Below, one piece after another: positions 46,385 through 56,517 of a stretch of DNA of 64,000 nt. Position numbers and translations under genes: made by a program. This stretch comes from Romanomermis culicivorax. Lineage: Eukaryota; Nematoda; Enoplea; Mermithida; Mermithidae. The stretch is from the NCBI GenBank assembly GCA_963922205.1, contig CAWUHX010000208.1:434001-498000 (forward strand), read 5' to 3'. The notes under the pieces are model-generated. The model ran no database searches. It was not told where the DNA came from and saw only the letters and a program-made list of their open reading frames with translations. The stretch's first letter is position 1, and each line of letters begins with the position of its first letter.

Positions 46385-47343
46385 TATCACAAATTTTTTG
46401 AGGCAACTGCAGTGGAGAGTAAATTTCTTCCTGACACACAAGTTCTGAGTATACTGAATCAGTAGACTTGCAATGCTGCGGGTCGAAACTAAATTTTATT
46501 TTATTCCTCTTTATAAATAGTCTGAGGAATCCAAAATGTTTTTCTACCAATTATATCTTCACTATGTGAGGAAACTATCTAGCCATGCTTGCATAAATTA
46601 ATTGATAACAGCAGTTACTTTTTACTGATTCTGATAAAATCCATCATTCCACTATGACCTCTCGCAAAAAGTTATGATGTTTGTCTTGGAACAGAAAATA
46701 TTTATTGCCTCGTTTCTGGACAGATAAATTGATGAAAAAGACTTTCAAATACCCAGTGTATTTACTTTCTCTCCACCATATTATATATTCAATTGTCATT
46801 TATGAAGACTTTTTTAACAGCATTCTCATTTGGCTATTTTGCTGCAGTTTCTGAGAAATTATACTGGCACAGTAGGACTTCAACATCAGAAAAACTTTTA
46901 TATTTCAATTCAAAAATATTATCATGTAGAGAACTGTTAGCCATTTTGAATTTACTATTACCTTTATTCCAATGAGTTTTTAATCATCTCAGTTGAAATC
47001 TCATTTTTAATTTAGGCATTTTGCCTATACTTCTCCATGCTTAAAATGAACTCCTCAAAGCCAAACTTTATCTAAATATTTTACAAAAAGTAGAAACTGA
47101 TTTTCAAGAGCTTGCAAATAATAAATCTTACATCTTATGGTTAGGTGCAATTTAGGATAGGGAAAAACTGTCCTACATCTTTTGCACATGACAAGCCACT
47201 TCTGTACATCTTATTGTTATGACAGTTTAATGTATGAATGAAAATTTTATTTCCTATTGAATGTATCTTTTCTTGTATGCTGTGTCTGTCAGTGGGAGCA
47301 TTATCTATGTCGTTTACCATCTGTATTGAGGAAAAAAGCAATG
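46385..47343 (+). other. 0.96-kb segment present only in copy 2 of the tandem unit
   Basis: It is AT-rich, with no recognised transposon ends, no tRNA-like boxes and no supported exon. It is either an insertion in copy 2 or a segment deleted from copy 1. Confidence 0.6.
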
Positions 47344-47394
47344 AAGTGTCTTTTATTAATCGAATCCAGTGTCAAAAATATAACTATTTTTAAG

Positions 47395-47439
47395 CACATC
47401 CAATAATAAATCCGAATCCAACACAAGCACCATGGACAG
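47395..47439 (+). CDS. Pro/Asn/Thr cassette exon, duplicate (45 nt, phase 1-1)
   Basis: The acceptor is CTATTTTTAAG and the donor ACAG/GTAAGT. It encodes HPIINPNPTQAPWT. Frame and splice sites are intact. Confidence 0.72.
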
Positions 47440-47800
47440 GTAAGTTGTTATGTGGAACTATAAATTGAACCGTACAAACCAACAGATACCTATTTACAGT
47501 CTCTGTTTGTTCTTCCATGCCATACTTTTTCTTGACTCACTATTACTTTACCATTATTCAGAGTTTGTCTATTGAAAATATTATTTCTAATCCCTTATCA
47601 TTTTTTCAATGATGAATAAAGATTCTATTAAAAATAGTGTCGCAGCAGAAATTCTAGTAAAAATCACAGAAGACTCATCAACCCTTTCAGTGAATTTTCC
47701 CCCAGGATGCAAATTTGATGACAATTATGCTTCCAAATTACTTCTGGAGTAACCAGGACTCAAAATAATGTAACTCAGGAAATAAAAACAAAATATATAT

Positions 47801-48125
47801 TGTGCAGGTGTCTCTTAGATATGAAAAAAGGTAGGTCGGTCGAAACTACTCAGAACTTCTCCATGGCTAGGCCTCAAATAGAGTGCAACAGATCTTGTCC
47901 AGATCTGGCAACAACAAGAAACACTTACCACCAAACTGGCCCTCACAATAGCACCTTGTATACTCCCACAAAAAAATTTATATATCCACTGGGAGGAATG
48001 ACAATCAAGAATTTCTCGAGAAGTCTTTCTTTCACTGATATCTGCAATAGATGTACACCTGGGCCTGAAGCCCTCTGTAAATTCACTGCGTACTCACACA
48101 AATATAAAGTAATGATTTAAATATA
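47801..48125 (+). mobile_element. SINE-like dispersed repeat, copy 3 (by tandem duplication)
   Basis: It is near-identical to 43236-43560 and was carried by the tandem duplication, so it is not an independent insertion. Confidence 0.55.
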
Positions 48126-48274
48126 CAATATTGTTATCGAAAGTAGACGCACCACTGAATATTTATGCAAATGCAAAACTTGTTTCTTGGTAAAAGTTTT
48201 AATGAAGGGACCTGGACCTAATTTTTATGCTCTAGTACTCTAAATTTATAAAGTTCAGATTTGAACACATCATC

Positions 48275-48560
48275 ACACAGACATGCAGGGCAAGAATATT
48301 CCAGAGAGGAGTGTCTGAACTTTTCCCCTAGGGAGGTGGAGGTGGGTGAGCAAAAAAGAGAAAAAAAGTTCTGCAAGCCTGTTTTTGATACCAAATATGC
48401 ACAAAAATCATGACAAAAACTGTCTTGGACAAAGTTCAGGTGGGTGTTTGATGATTTTTTGGCTGGAGGGGAGGTGGCTAGGGTCTCAGGTATGGGGGTT
48501 TACTCCCCTACCCCCTATGTGCATGTATGTTATGACCTCATATAATGAAAGAAACATGAA
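48275..48560 (+). repeat. Dispersed G-rich-strand repeat, duplicate
   Basis: This is the partner of 43704-43990 within the tandem duplication. A short deletion removed part of the GTGGAC-flanking segment. Confidence 0.55.
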
Positions 48561-49792
48561 CAACTAGATACATAGGGTTACATCTGCCACCCATCGTTCT
48601 ACTCTTGAAAGTTCTTTGCTGCTAATCAGTCACCATATTTACTAACACAGGGTTTTTGTCACTGCTTCAACATTTTATTTCTGAAATAAATTCGATATTC
48701 TTGGTCTTGAAGCTTTATTAGCATACATGAGTTGGGTATTAGTATCCACATGGGTCAAAATTGATTGAAAAAGTAATCTACCCAAAAAAATATTCTATTC
48801 TAAACACAAAATTTTTTCAGTCGATTTTTGACCCAATTTAAACTAAATTCTTTACTAATACCTATGAGCTGTTTACGGGATGAATACAGTTGCAGTTATG
48901 TTATTGAATAGAGATGTAAGTATGGACCATGAATTGGTCTTTGTAGTTGGAACTTTGTTGCACTGCGGTTGTAGAATCTGGCTTACAGCGGACATTTTCT
49001 GTTCAAAGAGCTGTCCTCAGAAGAACCATTGGCTTTTCCTTAACAAATAACAACCTGGGGGAAACAACATACGTAACATCCAATCAATATCATTTATGAC
49101 TACATAAGCAAGTATGAAAAGCCTCTTTGTAAGGTCCTAAATTTGAAATGCATGTCAAGACATTATATCCTTGAGTATACAATAGAACATTACAAGACCA
49201 TAAAGTATGAAGATCGAGGTATATTCTGCATTATAATATCTGTCAGATGGTTCTTTTGAACCACATAGAATTGTAAGTAGGACATATGAACAGAAGGATT
49301 GTAACTATGGAGCTCATTACATGTTGGAGCATATTGCAGAAGTCGGCGTGTACCATGTTATAATTTTTGAAAGCATATAAAATTAAGACTCTTCTTCACA
49401 TGTACAATTAATCTAAATAGAATCAACCTTTCCAGTTACGGGAAATGGCATATCAGGTTTCAAAGCTATCTGAATTACATTGCTTTTGAAACTAACTTTC
49501 TGATTAATTTTGAATATCAATCCTTTCTTTATATATGCAATTTCGATATCATTCTTGATCCCATGTGTGGATGGTAGCTGCAAGGTCCTCAGTTCGAGTC
49601 TGCCACTGAGCCTAAATTTTGCTGAAAACATGAACAATGAGAAAAGGTAGTCTCAACTGCATCTGAGGCAGTCACAGAGATAAAAAGACTGCAAAAGCCA
49701 TGCCATACAAAATTATTTGGAGTTTTTATTATATTTGTGTCACTACACTAAATGCTTGATGTCTCCAGCTCATCAACATATTGATTTTTAAG

Positions 49793-49819
49793 GTCCCGTA
49801 CCAGGCCTGCCAGAAGCTG
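49793..49819 (+). CDS. Short cassette exon, duplicate (27 nt, phase 1-1)
   Basis: The acceptor is ATTTTTAAG and the donor GCTG/GTAAGT. It encodes PVPGLPEA. It is the last low-complexity cassette; the next exon starts the Cys-containing domain. Confidence 0.62.
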
Positions 49820-51095
49820 GTAAGTTTACTGTATTGTGTATTATATTCATTATTGAGCAGTTTAAATCAGAATTTCACTTATGCTCAATGGTCATAAAAA
49901 CCCTTCTTTCTTGCCTGAATGTTTTCCAAGGTTATAAGAAAAAGGGCAAATTTGAGGTAGAAATTGTTAAATGATTCCAGTACTCTAAATGGGATTATTA
50001 TTTCAGAAGATGAAATTTTTTTGATTCTTGAAACAAATTTTGGGTGTTTCCTCAGCCTGGACGCTCATTTCACACAATCCACGCACTAATTTCATCATTG
50101 AAGAGAGCAGTTTTTGAGAGTTTTGGGGATTAAATTATTTTTTGGGTTTCACAAATAAAATTTTATTCAGGATATTTGGCTAGAAAAATTTTCAATTCAC
50201 TGATGACATTTTTCAATTTTGTTGGTGAAAGGTGGCTTTGAGTTTCAGAAAGATTGTTAAATATCTTCCCAACAAGTTATTACTTCATGGATTGGAAGAA
50301 AACTAGAGCAGTTCAGACCTCTCTAACTATTCAAAAATGTGGGTTTAATGGTTGAGTGCTATTTTTTGTTATTAATTCTGAACATTGGAATGGCAGCTAA
50401 CATTGTGTGAACCAATATGGAAGGAGATTTTGATAAGCTAGAATTTTTTCATAATGTAGGATGTTGAAAATTGATGTCTTCAATGTTTATTTCCAGGAAA
50501 AAAAGCTTTTTAGCTGGAGTTTTGACTGTCTAAAATGCTCCAAAATGAATATTTCCAATTTGAAAATTCCAAACATTTTTCCGCAATTATATCAAAGAGC
50601 GGTTTCTGCTATACTGCATTTCACCAGCAAATTTAGAAAGGTACAGTAGCTTTTCAAATCTTGAAAAATCAGGCTAGAGAAATTTGACCAGCTGTTTAAA
50701 AAACTTGCACATGAGTTCAGTTCCTTAATTATATCTTTGTGAGCTTTGTGCAACCAACCACCGAAGAAAAATCACTTTTGTTGATGATACTAATTCAAGA
50801 AGCCAGACTGTCATAGTACAATCTGTTTATTGTTGCAAGTAGTTAGGCTGTTCATAACAAACCATAATCCTACAACTACAATTTCTGCATAGATTAGTGA
50901 TTAGCACAGTTGATAGTCAATGTAGAGAGTCTATGATTCAGGTTCCTCATCAAATCCTTTTTCTGACATGTCAGCCCTATGGATTTGGAAATTTAATTTT
51001 TTCAAGTTTCTATTGTGCAGCATGCATTTACTTGAATTTTGTCAATGAGCTTCTATTCAAAGGTCTGGATTATGAAAAACCAATTTTTTTTTAAG

Positions 51096-51221
51096 GATTA
51101 GACGTCATTCCAGCAGCTTTGCCCCTTTGTTCAGTCACCGGCAATGAAAAACTCATTTTCATATTGGGCTCCCAGGCATTGTATTGTTCAAATAAATTTT
51201 GGAAAATTTTCAATCCCAACA
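51096..51221 (+). CDS. Domain exon 1: start of the Endonuclease_NS-like region (126 nt)
   Basis: The acceptor is TTTTTTTAAG and the donor AACA/GTAAGT. It encodes LDVIPAALPLCSVTGNEK, then LIFILGSQALYCSNKFWK and IFNPN. The pattern C...LIFxLGSxxLxC resembles the N-terminal segment of invertebrate DNA/RNA non-specific endonucleases, where a GE/GS-x-V-x-L-x-C element precedes the nuclease core. Composition switches abruptly here from Pro/Thr-rich to globular, with two Cys probably paired. I infer a secreted fold. Confidence in the exon is high, in the family moderate. Confidence 0.75.
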
Positions 51222-51554
51222 GTAAGTACAAATATGCGTGAATATTTTCCTTACTTGTGGACAGGAATAACAAACTATGAATGCCATTTCTATAGATTGG
51301 AACGTTAACATAATATTATTTCAGTAATGTAACATATCATCAGTACTATGCACACTATAGTTTGTTATTTATGGGTTTGAGTTATCCTAGTACAAAGTAT
51401 ACAACTCTGATTTTCCTTTTTTGAGACCAGTAGCACTATTAAGCCCTCGAAAATAAATTTTTGCTGGATTTCTCCTCTTCAATTTGTATGATCAATGCTT
51501 AAAAGAGGCAGACACTTGCTTTGATCACTATTAAATCATTTACAACTTTTTAAG

Positions 51555-51677
51555 GTGACTTGGATGGAAAATGTAACCTTGTCCAGGAAGGAGGCTCTTT
51601 TCCGGTGGTGTCAAGAAATTCCCGAGATCTAAATCTATGGATGATGTGCGACAGCGGCAACAAACTAGTTATTGAAA
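51555..51677 (+). CDS. Domain exon 2: Cys/Gly N-terminal module (123 nt)
   Basis: The acceptor is ACTTTTTAAG and the donor GAAA/GTATGA. It encodes DLDGKCNLVQEGGSFPVV, then SRNSRDLNLWMMCDSGNK and LVIE. The family pattern C-x(n)-GG-x-F-x-V ... L-x-C-x-S found before the core of crab and shrimp secreted nucleases is visible as C...EGGSFPVV...LWMMCDS. Phase 1-1. The following intron is 2.2 kb and holds no recognised feature. Confidence 0.78.
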
Positions 51678-53897
51678 GTATGATAAGAACTCATCTCAAC
51701 TACATCAAAATCTTTCCATAACTGGAATATATGATTTAGTTGCCCTGAGAGATTATGGTTTCTGCTGTCATCACTCTGAGCATTATAGACCTTTTTCATG
51801 GTGCATTGGAGCACCTGGCTGTTCATCATGCAGCCTGTCCAAAACATACCACCACAGCTACAACCACAATTCATGAGTCATCTATGTGGCTGGATTAGTT
51901 GTCTGAGTAGTGGATTTGAGCCCCTTACCCAGTGTTGCTTTTCTAAGACATTGATTTGGGCATAATATAGCCATTTTAAGAAGACTATTACATTAAATGT
52001 TATTTTTTTCACTATATGGCCAGCATTATTCAGAAATCCAGCTGACATGCATTGAACTCTCTACAGAATTATTAGACTGGAAGTAATTGGAAGTCGTTTT
52101 GACTTCCAATTGTGTTGTGGCTGTCATGGCCCATAAAGTACACTACCAGTCAAAAATAGGCACTCAAAATTTTACATCATCATGTCAATCGAACGTTCTC
52201 GCAGATTTAACTAAATTTTACCATCAAACAGATTAATACTCAGCTTGAACACTGTCTGATAATTTAAGTTTTGTGATGGTCCAAAATATGTTTTCCAAAA
52301 AATTCTTTCATTATGGTTTAATCAAACTTAGTATAACAGAATGGAACCTGCATCCTGTTCATATGCTGAAATGTGAACAAATGAGCATCTTGAGATCACA
52401 TGAAAAAATGTTCGAAAAAATAGCATTAATGGAAACAGAAAATTTTCTGATCGAGTTAAGATCATTATTGAATAATGTTTGATGATGAACCATCTTTGAG
52501 AAGATCACTGATATTTTTTCACCTACTGGATGAATGTAGTAAACCTGTAAAATGATTTGGGTTAACATGAAGGTAAAAACACACCCTTCTGGCTCACAGC
52601 TAGAATGCTCGTGAAACAGACAAAGAACCCCACGCAAACTGAAGTTAGGTGGCCTTGTTGTGGAACTACAGAAATCTTAATAGAAAATTAACTCTAAGAC
52701 TAACCCCAATTGTCCTTTGGGGTCAGGGCACTGTGTTCAACAACAAAAGATGCAACCAAAGATGTAGGAATGAAATTCATCATAATATAAAAAAAATTTC
52801 ATTGATAAAAACTACAATATATGTAACTGAAAATGTGAGTATTTATACAACTTTATTATCCATTATGAAGGTGCAGCACATTAAGAGAAAAAAGTGTGAA
52901 AAACCATCAAACATTGGAAAAAAATAAAAGTTTTGTAATTCTTTCCCTCTTCTTAGAGCTGATGAAGCTCATTAACTTTCTTTCACTAGGAAAGGCTTCT
53001 CTGCAGTAGCCTGCTGTTCCAACTAACCCAGATTTGTCTATTTCTGGCTGACCATACCACCATTTTTTCTAAGTTCATGTGAAGTAAATTTGACCATTCT
53101 TAAAACATTGGTCTTTATCATCATTGGAATTTCCAAATTAATAATTTTTTCTGTCTTTTTGGCAACCTAACAAGGCAGTTAAACTATAGATTTGGTTTTT
53201 TGCAACAATGCGTCATGTTCTATTGGAAAAAATGATAGGACTTTCTGTGAAAATTTATGTAAAATTCAATAATTTTGCCACTTTTTGTTAGTTGAATAAC
53301 CTGGGTGCCCAAATACATTAATTCATGAATGTCAGTGTATTCAAATTATAAGTATCCTCTTGAGAATCAATTAATAATTAGAAATTAGCTGCTAAAAATG
53401 AATGATTCCTGTTTTTGCAGCTTTTTAGCATTAAAATGACCAAAAAGTTATTTAAGATTAAAAACTGTGCTCAACTTATCGCATGCAGCTCATTGGATTA
53501 AAGTTTTAATTTCTTTTAGTGCAATCAAAAAATTGAAGCACCTCAAGTTTTTGATTAACTGTTCATACGATATGGATTTCAAGGAATTTTAAGAGAATTG
53601 AATTAAAGAAAACACATTCTTCTTTAGCTACAGTGCACTAGTTCAATCACCAAGCAGGAATACCCAATCACTCTATTGTATCCCAACAGACATGCAGCAC
53701 TGTGCAGTGGGTCTGTTTAGCAAGCTGCACTGAAACATCTACAGTAGATGGTCACCTTCCAATTGATATTCCACAATCTAATTTTTGCAGATGATGTAGT
53801 TTAGAATTTGAAACCTTTTCTCATCAATAGTCAATTTTGCAGTACATAAGCTGTGAATAGTTTGCTATTGAAGATTTTCACTTTTCGCATTTTTCAG
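51678..53897 (+). other. Intron without recognised features
   Basis: It is AT-rich with scattered short open frames on both strands and no coherent product. A short inverted pair, TTGGAAGTCGTTTTGACTTCCAA, sits at about 52087-52110. Confidence 0.5.
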
Positions 53898-53951
53898 TAT
53901 GCCAAATACACATTGGCTGCGTACCCTACGCTGAACTGATGGAATATACCA
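53898..53951 (+). CDS. Domain exon 3 (54 nt)
   Basis: The acceptor is ATTTTTCAG and the donor ACCA/GTGAGT. It encodes CQIHIGCVPYAELMEYT, with two Cys. A 58-bp intron separates it from the next exon, strongly linking the two. The position fits the Cys-rich stretch between the N-terminal module and the core of secreted nucleases, but this segment is longer than I expect for the family. Confidence 0.7.
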
Positions 53952-54009
53952 GTGAGTGAGCATGTGTCACCCTTACGTATTCATGCCTGACTAATATTTT
54001 TTCATATAG

Positions 54010-54123
54010 GTTCTGATTATGGTACACCATGCAAAACTATGGCAAGGAAATTGAAATCAAAATTATTCTGGAGCGTATTCATTGGTCCCAATGCAAAATG
54101 TGATTTGACTAGTATGTTAACAG
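54010..54123 (+). CDS. Domain exon 4 (114 nt, alternative donor 12 nt upstream)
   Basis: The acceptor is TTTCATATAG. It encodes SDYGTPCKTMARKLKSK, then LFWSVFIGPNAKCDLT and SMLT. Two in-frame donors exist: ACTA/GTATGT ending at 54111 and the stronger ACAG/GTGAGA ending at 54123. Both keep phase 1, so alternative use would change the protein by four residues only. The segment is basic and has two Cys. Confidence 0.72.
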
Positions 54124-55053
54124 GTGAGAAGCTTTTATAAGAGTCAAAGTCGCAAACTGATCTCCAGTGATACCTGTTTTTAATATTATTCATGTACCGA
54201 TTTTTATTTTGTCCAACTTGCAAAATAATAATATGAGCATTTGTAGTCAAGTTATACTGAAAAGGTCAAATTTGAGGGAAATTTAATCAGGCCTACAGAT
54301 CCTAAGAGCAAATGAAATTCTTGCAGCCCGTTCAGCTCCAGCTGAGTATGTTGTATTCTAAGAATTGGATGGGCGTTGATAAATCAGGCAGGATTGGGAT
54401 CCCAGGATTCGTTCTTAATGTACATATTTCCCATGCCCGTGCTCACCTGATTAACTTAATTAATTGTACTTAAACTGGACAATAATAATCCCACCAATCA
54501 AGCAAGAGATGCTTCCTTAATTGTCTCCCGAATTAAATGAATACAAGAAAGGAAATCCCTTTCTTCAATTTTACTTGGGCAATAAAAAAAATACTTACTT
54601 ACAAATGCGACGGGGTGAGAATGAAAACAATTTCACTCCGACGCACTGGAGAGAAAACAAACACAGGCGTGCATGCAGGGAGGCAGCGAGTACGAAATGT
54701 AACTAATGGGGCTTACGTTATAAAGACACACAATAATAATGCACAAGGAGAGAGCCAGTGCATGCGTACTGATGTGCGCTACAGTAAGACGACTGTTGAT
54801 GGTCCGCATTGCTCGCTCCACTTGGTACTTGCGGGCCTCATGCGCAGGTTGACAAAATATGAGAAAATCGGCGGAAACACACTACAACAAGTATGCTAGT
54901 GACACAATAATAAGTTTATTGTCATCAGATTGATGTTTGACTAATTAGTACAAAGCATTTAATTTACATTCTGAGCCCTCAGCCTCAAAAAGCTTTCATG
55001 GTCAGCTTATTCCTTGTGGCCATTTTTTTATCAATTTTTTTCACTGATTTCAG
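54124..55053 (+). other. Intron with a GC-richer insertion of unknown class
   Basis: Bases about 54290-54900 are richer in GC and CpG than the flanks (for example GCGACGGGGTGAGAATG, GATGTGCGCTACAG) and hold overlapping open frames on both strands without recognisable products. They look like a transposable-element or processed-RNA insertion. I could not find its ends. Confidence 0.45.
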
Positions 55054-55221
55054 ATATTCTTTCCAAAGACAACACTGGCAAGGATCAACATTTGCACATA
55101 TTGTCTGATCTGGACGAGAGGCCTCCACCACCACCCACCAGGTCCATGCATGAGTCCATTTTTGCATGTAGGCATGGGATTTACGAAAATGTGTTCTATA
55201 ATGCCAGTGGTGCCCCTACAC
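55054..55221 (+). CDS. Domain exon 5: FACRH motif segment (168 nt)
   Basis: The acceptor is CTGATTTCAG and the donor CACC/GTAAGT-like (ACAC/GTAAGT). It starts ILSKDNTGKDQHLHILSD, passes a PPPPP run and ends SIFACRHGIYENVFYNASG plus APT. In secreted invertebrate nucleases an (F)-E-x-I-x-V-C-x-D-x(5)-T-x-Y-x-x-H segment lies just before the core; SIFACRHGIYENVFYNA matches it in spacing. NAS is a potential N-glycosylation sequon. The PPPPP insertion is unusual. Confidence 0.78.
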
Positions 55222-55426
55222 GTAAGTGCCTCCAAGGTGAAAAAGGAATCACTTTTTTATAGTATGAGGCATTATACCGTGATATGGAAAGGGTATTGTT
55301 GCACTTGGTTATCAAGCTACATTTCCAGTTTTAAAATTTAGAAAAGGTTCACGTTCAGCTGAGGGCGAAACATAGAATATGTTGGGGCAACCTTTTCCCA
55401 CTATTCGGGGCTTCAGTAAAAGTTAG

Positions 55427-55499
55427 GCTCGGTCTGGGACTTGAACCCAGGATCTTGAGGCTACCGTCCCCATGCTCTAACCAACTGAGGCAACCGAGC
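55427..55499 (-). tRNA. tRNA-like sequence, probably a pseudogene or SINE head (anticodon GGT, Thr-like)
   Basis: The minus strand folds as a 73-nt cloverleaf. The 7-bp acceptor stem is perfect (GCTCGGT with ACCGAGC), as is the 5-bp T stem (CTGGG/CCCAG) with loop TTCAAGT. The anticodon stem is TGGGG/CCTCA with loop ACGGTAG. Weak points are the D stem (CCTC against GAGC) and C instead of U at position 33. No T-run terminator follows the 3' end closely. It may be a decayed tRNA gene or a tRNA-derived repeat inside this intron. Confidence 0.5.
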
Positions 55500-56367
55500 A
55501 GCGGGAAAGGCGCTCTCTTTTTGCAACAATTCGTAGTTGGGATGGCTGCTTTGGTCACTCTCAACAAATATGTGGAAAAAATTGGAATTTCAAATATCGA
55601 AGAATGTCATAAAAGTTTATTATGATTTAATTTATCCAAATATTTCAATCTTGACATTTGAAAAATTTTCTGCAAATGCTTGCTCAAAGAACAGTTAAAT
55701 CGAGTAAATCTTACTCAATTATCTGAAATTTAAAAGTCTTAAAATGCTAAATACAGTCATTACATTATGCCCAAGTAACAAGTGCAGGTCCTGATAATGC
55801 TAATGCTTAAAGAAAAACATAAAAACAATTTAGCTTATTTTATTGGTATGATATAAACAAAGATAAAAAGATAATAAAGAATCCTCAATGTGAAGCACTG
55901 AAAAATAATGCAGTTTCCAATTCATACATATCAAAAATCAACACGTAAGTATAGAAGATTGCAAAATAATACTTGCAGAGCAGAAAAGTGATTGATTTTT
56001 AATTTTTTTGAACATCAAATCAGTTCATGTAACTAAGCATAGATAAAAAGAATTATCTAAAATATCACATGATATCAGCTAAATAGTCGTCAAATAGAAA
56101 AGATACACTACTTATGTAATGTAGTAAAAGTATAATAACACTTAGTCACTAAATCACAGTATGTCAATTTGTGAAAACTTAAACAAAAGTGCTTTCTCAC
56201 TGAGTAAATGTGGTGTCTCCAGACAGTTATATGTGTACTTTTAGCATTCATTTTCCACTAAAAACATTTCAGGGTGATGCTTTGGAAAAAAACAACTTCA
56301 AGTCTTTGCAGATATCCCATCTTGTTGTATCTTATCATGTTTATTTTTTTGTTGTTTTCCCATTTAG
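55500..56367 (+). other. Intron remainder, nothing recognised
   Basis: It is AT-rich sequence with no supported exon, repeat or RNA. Confidence 0.5.
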
Positions 56368-56517
56368 ATTGTGTTATCCATTTTGCACATCAGCATAGAG
56401 GGAAATGCTTACCGGTGCACGAATTGATAGATGTAATATCGCGCGAAGCACTGCTTCCTTATAAAGTCAACAGCCTAGAAGACAATACGATTGAATACAG
56501 GCGCTTTATTCTGGTTG
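56368..56517 (+). CDS. Domain exon 6 (150 nt)
   Basis: The acceptor is CCATTTAG and the donor GTTG/GTAAGT. It encodes CVIHFAHQHRGKCLPVHEL, then IDVISREALLPYKVNSLED and NTIEYRRFILV. Two Cys. The end of the exon (KCL ... N ... I-x-RR-x-LV) resembles the end of exon 11 at 61780-61923, suggesting an internal duplication. It has no clear counterpart in the known nuclease family, so it may be a lineage-specific insert between the N-terminal module and the core. Confidence 0.78.

Larger units (their letters stand above)
46217..50750 (+). repeat. 3.6-kb tandem duplication, copy 2, with a 0.96-kb interruption
   Basis: It is collinear with 42603-46216 except for an extra segment at about 46385-47343 splitting the GCTGAA/GTGTCTTTTAT words that are contiguous in copy 1. 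After that the offset is about 4.55 kb to the end near 50750. Confidence 0.85.
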
